From Desulfobacterales bacterium (GTDB lineage Bacteria > Desulfobacterota > Desulfobacteria > Desulfobacterales > JAIPEE01), in NCBI GenBank assembly GCA_021737275.1, contig JAIPEE010000025.1, forward strand, positions 1-57,233: 57,233 nt of DNA, given 5' to 3'. Below the pieces are notes generated by a model. That model saw only the letters and a program-made list of their open reading frames with translations. It was not told the DNA's origin and did no database searches. Positions within the stretch are counted from its first letter, which is position 1. Every line of letters starts with the position of its first letter. Both the position numbers and the translations under genes were made by a program. This document shows, piece by piece, positions 51,125 to 57,233 of this stretch.

Positions 51125-53803
51125 ATGACTGATGATAAAACACTGTACCTCATAGACGGCAGTGCATATATTTACCGCGCCTATCATGCTATTCGCAACC
51201 TTTCCAACTCTTCCGGTATGCCCACAAATGCGGCATATGGCTTCACCCGGATGCTGATGAAACTTTTTGATGACCGGTCGCCTGACTATGTGGCCTTGTT
51301 TTTTGATGCCAAAGGGCCGACATTCCGGCATGAGCAGTATACGGAATATAAGGCTAATCGTCCCCCCATGCCCGATGATCTGTCAGTCCAGATACCCTAT
51401 ATAAAGGAAATTTCAGCCGGATTTAATCTACCGGTTTTAGAGATACAGGGTTTTGAGGCAGATGATCTGATTGGAACCATTGCAAGGCAGGCGGAAGCGG
51501 CCGGTTTTTCGGTTGTGATGGTTACCGGTGACAAAGATTTTATCCAGTTGGTTACAGATAAGGCTACGATATGGGATCCCATGAAGGACAAAATCATTGA
51601 TATGAAATCTGTAAGAGAGAATTTTGGTGTTGAGCCAAAACAGATGATTGAGGTGATGGGGCTTTCCGGAGATACCGCCGATAATGTGCCGGGCGTCCAG
51701 GGCATCGGGCCAAAGACAGCGCTGACCCTGATCAGGGAGTTTGGAAATATGGACGTCCTGTATGAACAGGTCGATACCATTACAAAGAAAAAGCAGAAGG
51801 GAAACCTGATAACATTTAAAGAACAAGCATTGTTGAGCCGTGAGCTGGTAACCATCAAAACCGATGCCCCAGTTAAGTTCAATGCGGATGAATATAAAAA
51901 GCATGAACCGGATAGTGAAAAGCTGGCTGAGCTTTATAAAAAATTGGAGTTCAGGCAACTACAGAAAGATGTGCCTGAAAAGGCCGACCTTTCAAAGAAA
52001 AAGTATAAATCAATTCTTGATAGGAATGCGTTGACTGATCTTGTTACAATGATTGGAAAGGCCGGTGAGTTTGCCATTGATACGGAAACTACAGCACTTG
52101 ATCCCATGAAAGCTGAACTGGTGGGCATATCTATTTCCATTAACCCTGACGAAGCTTTCTATATCCCCGTTGGTCACAATTACTTAAACATGCCGGAGCA
52201 GCTTGACAGGGAAGATGTTTTAAAAACACTGGCACCTGTTCTGACAAACCCGGAAATTAAAAAAATCGGCCAGAATATTAAGTACGACTGGATAGTATTA
52301 AAAAGACACGGCGCGGAACTAAATGGTGTTTCTGTTGACACGATGCTGGAGTCCTATCTCATAAATCCCTCAAAACGTGCACATGGTCTGGATCAGATAG
52401 CACTCGATTTTCTGGACCATAAAACCATCACATATAAGGAAGTGGTCGGCACAGGAAAAAAACTGATGAATTTTAGTGAGGTGCCCATAGAAACAGCAGC
52501 ACCCTATGCGTGTGAGGATGCAGATATTACACTGATGGCGCATCAAATCCTCTCCCCAAAAGTAAAAGATCTGAACCTTGTTGATCTTTTTGAAAAAGTA
52601 GAGATGCCCCTTGTTCCCGTATTAATGAAAATGGAGATGCGTGGCATTGAAGTAGATAAAAAGGCATTATCCACATTATCAAAAACTTTTGAACAGGAAC
52701 TTGATAACCTCGAGAAGGCAATTTATGTTCTTGCCGGAGAAGAATTTAATATCAAATCCTCCCAGCAGCTCGGCCATATTCTCTTTGAAAAACTGGAACT
52801 CCCTGTCCAGAAAAAAACCAAAAAGAAAACCGGTTATTCAACTGATGTAAATGTTTTGACAACACTGGCAGATTATCACGAACTGCCGGCTCATATTCTT
52901 CGCCACAGAACCATTGCCAAGCTCAAATCAACATATGCTGATGCCCTGCTTGATCTGGTAAATGAAGAGACCGGACGAATTCACACATCTTATAATCAGA
53001 CGGTAACAGCCACAGGAAGGCTTTCAAGCTCTGATCCAAATCTGCAGAATATTCCGATCCGGACAGAAGAGGGCAGGAAAATACGTGAAGCCTTTGTACC
53101 TCAAAAGGACTGGCTGATGTTATCAGCAGATTACTCACAAATAGAGCTTCGTATTTTTGCACACTGCTCCAATGACAAAATTCTGGTCAAGGCTTTTAAT
53201 GAAGATGAAGATATCCATGCCCGCACAGCCGCCGAAGTCTTTGAGATGATTCCGGGGCTGGTGGACGACGAACTGAGGCGACAGGCCAAGATTATTAACT
53301 TTGGAATTATCTACGGTATGGGAGCATTCAGCCTTTCCAAAGAACTCGGAATCAGTAACAAGATGGCAAAAACCTATATAAATAATTACTTTTCCAGGTA
53401 CAGCGGCGTAAAGCAATTCATTGATGAGACAATAGAAACAGCAAGAGAGAATAAAAAAATCAGTACGTTGCTTGGCCGCATTCGTTTGTTGCCGGATATT
53501 GACAGCGCCAATAAAAATATTCGTGAATTTGCTGAGAGAACTGCCGTCAATACACCTATCCAGGGAACTGCCGCGGATCTGATCAAAGTTGCCATGATAA
53601 ATGTGGACAGGGTTTTTGAGGAAAAGGGACTAAAGGCCGGTATGCTGCTTTCCGTTCATGATGAAATTGTTTTTGAGGTTCCGCCGGATGAACTGGAGGA
53701 GGTAAAAACGATAGTAAAATATGAAATGGAAAATGTCTGGGACCTTAAGGTTCCGCTGAAGGTTAATATGAATTATGGGAAGAATTGGTCTGAAGCGCAT
53801 TAA
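51125..53803 (+). CDS. polA: DNA polymerase I
   Basis: 892 residues from ATG 51125; the frame opens earlier at 51083 but that part lies in the upstream gene. Domains in order: 5' exonuclease (LYLIDGSAYIYRAYHA, GFEADDLIGTIAR, GDTADNVPGVQGIGPKTA), active 3' proofreading exonuclease (AIDTETTALDPM, QNIKYDW, YACEDADITL), and polymerase (DYSQIELRIFAH, RRQAKIINFGIIYGMG, SVHDEIVFEV). All three catalytic parts are complete. It follows the HD-domain gene by one base. Confidence 0.97.
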   Translation: MTDDKTLYLIDGSAYIYRAYHAIRNLSNSSGMPTNAAYGFTRMLMKLFDDRSPDYVALFFDAKGPTFRHEQYTEYKANRPPMPDDLSVQIPYIKEISAGFNLPVLEIQGFEADDLIGTIARQAEAAGFSVVMVTGDKDFIQLVTDKATIWDPMKDKIIDMKSVRENFGVEPKQMIEVMGLSGDTADNVPGVQGIGPKTALTLIREFGNMDVLYEQVDTITKKKQKGNLITFKEQALLSRELVTIKTDAPVKFNADEYKKHEPDSEKLAELYKKLEFRQLQKDVPEKADLSKKKYKSILDRNALTDLVTMIGKAGEFAIDTETTALDPMKAELVGISISINPDEAFYIPVGHNYLNMPEQLDREDVLKTLAPVLTNPEIKKIGQNIKYDWIVLKRHGAELNGVSVDTMLESYLINPSKRAHGLDQIALDFLDHKTITYKEVVGTGKKLMNFSEVPIETAAPYACEDADITLMAHQILSPKVKDLNLVDLFEKVEMPLVPVLMKMEMRGIEVDKKALSTLSKTFEQELDNLEKAIYVLAGEEFNIKSSQQLGHILFEKLELPVQKKTKKKTGYSTDVNVLTTLADYHELPAHILRHRTIAKLKSTYADALLDLVNEETGRIHTSYNQTVTATGRLSSSDPNLQNIPIRTEEGRKIREAFVPQKDWLMLSADYSQIELRIFAHCSNDKILVKAFNEDEDIHARTAAEVFEMIPGLVDDELRRQAKIINFGIIYGMGAFSLSKELGISNKMAKTYINNYFSRYSGVKQFIDETIETARENKKISTLLGRIRLLPDIDSANKNIREFAERTAVNTPIQGTAADLIKVAMINVDRVFEEKGLKAGMLLSVHDEIVFEVPPDELEEVKTIVKYEMENVWDLKVPLKVNMNYGKNWSEAH

Positions 53804-53907
53804 TACTGAACATAAAAGATAAAAACAAAAATCCGGAAAAAACCACGAAACACATGAAATACACGAAAGTTTAAAAGAAAAAGTTATTTTGACTTCGAAG
53901 CGTGATA

Positions 53908-54005
53908 GGGACGTACATTAAAACATGATTCCTTATAGCATATTGTAGTAAAATATAATAGTTACTTCTCAGGAATCCTTATTTAATGTGCGTTCCTCTC
54001 GTCCC
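53908..54005. repeat. REP-like imperfect inverted repeat
   Basis: GGGACGTACATTAAAACATG (from 53908) and its partner around 53972-54005 (GGAATCC ... AATGTGCGTTCC ... CGTCCC) form an imperfect inverted repeat of about 25 bases each. A similar word TTATTTAATGTAC... is at 54711-54724 on the other side of the transposase remnant. This resembles REP sequences that RAYT transposases recognise. Confidence 0.5.
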
Positions 54006-54052
54006 TCTCTAAGCCCCCAGTCGAAAATGACTTTCGTGACAGATGAAATTTG

Positions 54053-54140
54053 CTAAAATCACAATTCAAGGTTTGACCCCATACTTTCTAAAATCACAAT
54101 TCAAGGTTTGACCCCATACTTTTCTTTGACCCCATACTTT
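54053..54140 (+). repeat. 35-bp direct tandem repeat, two copies plus a 16-bp partial
   Basis: The 35-base unit beginning CTAAAATCACAATTC and ending CCCCATACTTT occurs at 54053-54087 and 54088-54122, and the last 16 bases (TTTGACCCCATACTTT) repeat at 54125-54140. It runs right to the truncated 5' end of the transposase. The word is common beside RAYT-type elements. No spacer/CRISPR pattern. Confidence 0.85.
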
Positions 54141-54143
54141 TTT

Positions 54144-54709
54144 CATCTTCTTTTAAGAACCGGCGATGTTAAATATCGCGAGTCATGCAGCGTATTTTGA
54201 CGGGTTACGCTATTTCTTTCAACAGAAAGCATCACAGGCACAGCCATCTTTTTCAAAACGGATACAAATTTATCCTGCGCCGGGAAGATACCTATTTGCT
54301 TGAGCTTGTACGATACATCCACTTGAATCCATTGAGAGCTGGGATTGTCCGGGATATTTCCGGTCTTGAAAATTATCCTTATTGCGGCCTTAGTTCCTTT
54401 TTCGTGAAAGTGTCGCCGCCTTGGCAGGATACCGGTTATGTGCTCAAGGAATCAAAAGGTCTGGATTTAGAATCGGTTGCAAAAAAGGTGGGGAAGTTGA
54501 CAGAAATTAAACCGCACGATCTTTTTTCGAGTGACAGGCAGCACAGCACAGTGCAGGCAAGAAGTTTGTTATGTTTTTGGGCGTATGAAGAAATTGGAAT
54601 GACGCAGCCTGAAGTTGGGTCAAATTTGAGTATGACCCAGGCAGCGGTGAGCCATGCGATAAAACGTGAAAGGGGGGTTGCGGCAGAAAATAAATTCAGA
54701 TTATTTTAA
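54144..54709 (+). pseudogene. RAYT (REP-associated tyrosine) transposase remnant
   Basis: The N-terminal half with the HUH motif is missing: the recognisable part begins with HLLLRTGDV (54144-54170), shifts frame, and continues as MQRILTGYAISFNRKHHRHSHLFQNGYK, EDTYLLELVRYIHLNPLRAGIV and the C-terminal helix-turn-helix-like tail (GMTQPEVGSNLSMTQAAVSH). The catalytic tyrosine helix of RAYTs lies in the ELVRYIHLNP block. With no HUH it cannot be active. REP-like repeats flank it. Confidence 0.75.
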
Positions 54710-55015
54710 TTTATTATTTAATGTACATCGCTCTATACGCATACTTTCTTTAAATTTTACCGTTGAGCCATTTTTAACCTGAACCGGTCGGTCAGCCCTG
54801 TCAAAGATGTAGGCCGGTCCGCGGTCTATAATGCCGACGGCAACATGGCCGCAGAGATTTGCGGGAACATCCGTTATTCTGATTGTCAAAGATAACCACA
54901 CCACAAAAACTTTTTATATAATTTAATTGATTAATAAAGTATATTTTTGTTAATGATTCAGGTAGGTTTTTTTCGTATTATATCAGTCAAGGAAATTTGC
55001 TGGAAAACTATATTT
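54710..55015. other. Gap between transposase remnant and ATP-grasp gene
   Basis: About 306 bases without a recognised gene. An open frame of 67 codons exists on the minus strand (54701-54904, VPANLCGHVAVGIIDRGPAY...) but has no ribosome site and no recognised family. Near 54,711 a REP-like word occurs. The rest is AT-rich and may hold the promoter of the ATP-grasp gene. Confidence 0.5.
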
Positions 55016-56209
55016 ATGAATAGAGCAATCGTATTAGGATGCAGTGCTACGGGATTGGGTATAATTCACGCACTTTCAAAAAAAGGTATTAAAATACTGG
55101 CGATTCCGACTGATAAACAGAATATTGCACAGTTTTCAAGATTTGTTTCTGCAAAGACAAACGTTATCAGCCCTGGGAAAGATAAAAAAAAACTTCTCGA
55201 CTGCTTTTGGGGTTTGGAAATAAAATGGAATGGATCGCTATTGATAGTAGATGGTGATGCCGCTATAGATTTTGTGGCTGAATACCGAAAAGAACTTGCA
55301 AAACGTTTTATGTTGACCATCCCTGACCCGGATGTAATTCGAAGTATACTCAATAAGGGGAAATTATATAAACGGGCAAAAAAAAATAATATTCCAATCC
55401 CGAAAGTACTTTTTCCGGATTCAGTTGCGTATTTGCAACGGAATAAAGCTCATTTAACTTTTCCATGTATTATAAAACCGTTTGAAACCCATGTATTTAT
55501 TTCAATCTTTAAAGAAAAATTGTTTATCATTAATGATTTTAAAGAGCTGATCGAGAAATTTTTAAAAATTCAGTTGAATAATCTCAACGTTATGGTGATA
55601 GAGATTATTCCAGGAAACGACGACTGTCTTTACCATTATCGCTCATATATTGATAAAAAAGGCAATATTCTGGCTGAAATGTGTACGCAAAAATTAAGGC
55701 AAATTCCGCATGGATTCGGTGTTGCCAGATTGTCAAAAACAATCCCTGTTATAGAAGAATTAAGAGAATTTAGCCTTACTCTGTTAAAGAGCGCTGCCTA
55801 TCATGGCGTTTCTTCAGCAGAATACAAGTATGATTACAGAGATTCTAAATATAAACTTATGGAGATAAATGTGAGGCCTGTAAGACCCGAACGGCTTTTT
55901 TTTGCGGCAGGCATCAATTTCCCTTTTATCGCTTTTTTAGATTGTGTAAAAAACATATCTTTTAAAGTAAAAGATTATAAGAACGATATATACTGGATTC
56001 AAAATTTTCCGGATATAATAGAATTTATTAAAGCAAGAAAAGAAAATAATTATTTATTAAAAGAATATTTCAAACCATATTTTTTAAAGAATACATTTTG
56101 TATCCCTTTTTTTTATGATCCATTACCATTTATTGTAGAGTCGTTTTTTTTATTAAAAAATATTTCTAAAAAGATAATCCAAAAAATGAGCCATTTAGCA
56201 ACGAAATAG
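55016..56209 (+). CDS. ATP-grasp ligase of unknown substrate
   Basis: 397 residues from ATG 55016; the earlier ATG at 54947 would add 23 residues of doubtful origin. AIVLGCSATGLGIIHALSKKG (N-terminal Rossmann), IPDPDVIRSILNKGKLYKRAKKNNIPIPK (ATP-grasp A), CIIKPFE and VIEIIPG (ATP-binding), and LMEINVRPVRPE (metal ligands). The family adds amino acids or small acids to carboxylates. AT-rich (many Lys/Ile codons AAA, ATA), unlike polA, hinting at different origin. It is 10 bases before the ferredoxin-type gene. Confidence 0.7.
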   Translation: MNRAIVLGCSATGLGIIHALSKKGIKILAIPTDKQNIAQFSRFVSAKTNVISPGKDKKKLLDCFWGLEIKWNGSLLIVDGDAAIDFVAEYRKELAKRFMLTIPDPDVIRSILNKGKLYKRAKKNNIPIPKVLFPDSVAYLQRNKAHLTFPCIIKPFETHVFISIFKEKLFIINDFKELIEKFLKIQLNNLNVMVIEIIPGNDDCLYHYRSYIDKKGNILAEMCTQKLRQIPHGFGVARLSKTIPVIEELREFSLTLLKSAAYHGVSSAEYKYDYRDSKYKLMEINVRPVRPERLFFAAGINFPFIAFLDCVKNISFKVKDYKNDIYWIQNFPDIIEFIKARKENNYLLKEYFKPYFLKNTFCIPFFYDPLPFIVESFFLLKNISKKIIQKMSHLATK

Positions 56210-56219
56210 TGGTTAAAAA

Positions 56220-56945
56220 ATGATTATAGACAAAAACAAATGCATTGCTTGTCAGGTTTGTCAGGATTATTGCCCAGCCGAAGCGATACAATATGATTCT
56301 CAAACGGAAAGCATGTCAGTTATTCAGGAAAAATGTTTTGAGTGTGGATTATGCTTGAATGTTGATTTTTGCCCTTCGGATGCTTTTATTGAGCCTTTTG
56401 ATGTTAGGGAATACCCCAAAGTAGTTTCCTCATTATTTAGTAACCCAAATACTATTCATAAATGTTCGAAAGTGCCGGGAAGAGGAACTGAGGAATCAAA
56501 GACTAACGATGTTAGAGGACGCATTAAGCATGGGGAGGTTGGCATTTTAATTGAATTCGGTCGACCCGGAGCAGGCTGCACTTTTAAAGATATTTCTCAA
56601 ATGACCACACAGTTAAAAAAAATGGGTGCACATTTTGAAAAAAACAATCCATTATATGCCTTAATGGATTGTGAATCAGGTTCTTTTCCAAAGGAGCTGT
56701 TGGGTCAGAGAATTCTATCGACTATCATAGAATTGAAAATACAAAAAGATGAATTGGAAAATCTTATCCATACTATTAAGGATGTCAGCAACAATATTGA
56801 TACGGTTTTTTCACTAAGTATTATCTGCAGGTTTGAGTCTGAAAATTCATTGCCCGTATTGAAAGAGCTGCAAAGAATAGGAATACAGGCAAGACCAAAC
56901 GCTAAAATTAACCTCGGAATGGGAAAACCGCTAATAGAAAAATAG
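56220..56945 (+). CDS. Two-cluster ferredoxin protein with C-terminal domain
   Basis: 241 residues. Two [4Fe-4S] motifs, CIACQVCQDYCP and CFECGLCLNVDFCP (the last segment has an unusual extra residue), then about 190 residues with GRGTEESKTNDVRGRI and GEVGILIEFGRPGAGCTFKD, a region not identified. The pattern suggests a redox enzyme or adaptor that acts with the ATP-grasp protein. No specific pathway can be named. Confidence 0.65.
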   Translation: MIIDKNKCIACQVCQDYCPAEAIQYDSQTESMSVIQEKCFECGLCLNVDFCPSDAFIEPFDVREYPKVVSSLFSNPNTIHKCSKVPGRGTEESKTNDVRGRIKHGEVGILIEFGRPGAGCTFKDISQMTTQLKKMGAHFEKNNPLYALMDCESGSFPKELLGQRILSTIIELKIQKDELENLIHTIKDVSNNIDTVFSLSIICRFESENSLPVLKELQRIGIQARPNAKINLGMGKPLIEK

Positions 56946-56967
56946 TATTCTTGAAGGGTTTTGTTTT

Positions 56968-57123
56968 ATGACACATTCATTACACAGAATCGGGAGTGAA
57001 GAAAGCCTTAAAAATGACTATGTGTTTTTGTGTACGCCTGCAAATGGCGTCAATAACAAAGGCGCAGCCCAAAAATTGGTTGAAATTCTAGATATTTTAC
57101 CCTGTAGTTGCATAAAAAAGTAG
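56968..57123 (+). pseudogene. Truncated gene downstream of the ferredoxin gene
   Basis: 51-codon frame MTHSLHRIGSEESLKNDYVFLCTPANGVNNKGAAQKL... ending in TAG (57121-57123). The compact beginning, with a conserved-looking TPANGVNNKG, then meets ILPCSC... and stops where the AT-rich, GTAGTAAA-bearing sequence begins. It looks like the front of a larger protein cut off by an inserted element. Family not recognised. Confidence 0.5.
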
Positions 57124-57233
57124 TAAAACAAGTAGTAAAAAGCTTGCGGAAGCCCATGAATAGTGGTTATATAGTGTTTACTACAACAAAAATAACATTA
57201 TCCAGGAGGCCACCGCAAGTGAAGTCCAGTAAA
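57120..57233 (+). mobile_element. Probable left end of an insertion sequence
   Basis: GTAGTAAAA occurs at 57120-57128 and 57132-57140, and its inverse TTTACTAC at 57177-57184. A second hairpin pairs CTTGCGG (57143-57149) with CCGCAAG (57213-57219). AGGAGG (57204-57209) lies nine bases before GTG (57219), which opens a frame (VKSSK...) running off the window. This is the shape of an IS end with its transposase start. The family cannot be named. Confidence 0.4.

Larger units (their letters stand above)
53804..54143. other. Intergenic repeat region between polA and the transposase remnant
   Basis: About 340 bases without a gene. The first 100 are A-rich. The rest holds a REP-like imperfect inverted repeat (53908-54005) and a tandem repeat of about 35 bases (54053-54140). 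No reading frame is convincing. Confidence 0.6.

Noticed and set aside
54053-54140. CRISPR array
   Set aside because: Repeats are directly adjacent with no spacers and only two full copies.
54701-54904. Minus-strand frame of 67 codons beside the transposase remnant
   Set aside because: No ribosome site, no recognised family, and it lies across repeat-derived sequence.

Overview
The window looks like chromosomal DNA of a respiring member of the Desulfobacterota (deltaproteobacterial lineage). The basis is the gene mix: a CooC-type nickel-insertion ATPase and a RACo/DUF4445 corrinoid-activation ATPase (acetyl-CoA/C1 metabolism), a B12-radical SAM protein, an alternative complex III (ACIII) operon joined to a cbb3-type oxygen reductase, and a probable selenoprotein. 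This assignment is inference; no rRNA, tRNA or CRISPR array was seen.

Layout. 1-4,330: an accessory stretch with the tail of an unidentified gene, a stand-alone KhpA-like KH protein behind a sigma-54-like promoter, a small monooxygenase-fold protein, a B12-radical SAM enzyme, a small helical protein, and then a run of decayed genes (a small membrane protein with a stop codon and a frameshift, and a phospholipase D/cardiolipin synthase remnant). 4,328-13,023: a carbohydrate block with an alpha-glucan phosphorylase, three small proteins, two family-4 glycosyltransferases (one fused to a glycosidase-like toroid) and two GH130 mannoside phosphorylase/hydrolase relatives. 13,054-16,864: a fatty acid desaturase, a TIM-barrel isomerase overlapping a sugar-phosphate cyclase (dehydroquinate synthase fold), and a thioesterase. 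16,938-23,439, minus strand: RACo-like ATPase, sirtuin, AcuB-like CBS/ACT protein, AcuC-like deacetylase, CooC ATPase, PilZ protein and endonuclease IV. This links acyl-protein deacetylation to acetyl-CoA/C1 chemistry.

23,586-31,894: envelope proteins (membrane protein, lipoprotein, YceI, MsrA), a Cys-rich small protein, a quinone-biosynthesis group (UbiG-like, UbiA-family, UbiE), and two oxidase-assembly-like proteins (FixH/YtkA-like and SafE/UreH-like). 32,020-42,376 is one long operon, actB-actC-actD-actF-actA-ccoN-ccoO-three small membrane proteins-actE. The cbb3 core sits inside the ACIII operon, so electrons could pass quinol to ACIII to cytochrome c to oxygen. A CcoI copper ATPase follows after a structured repeat block. 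45,149-51,123: a membrane protein, an SRPBCC-epimerase fusion, a DUF1573 protein with an in-frame UGA, HAD, MarR, a Zn-ribbon protein, a CoA-binding protein and an HD-domain protein. 51,125-53,803: DNA polymerase I. 53,900-57,233: a mobile and decayed edge with REP-like arms, tandem 35-bp repeats, a decayed RAYT transposase, an AT-rich ATP-grasp/ferredoxin pair, a truncated third gene and the probable left end of an insertion sequence running off the window.

The strongest new-biology candidates are the UGA-containing DUF1573 gene with a SECIS-like hairpin, the ACIII-cbb3 merged operon with a fused CcoO-cytochrome and odd ActA/ActB features, and the CooC/RACo/AcuB/AcuC/sirtuin grouping.
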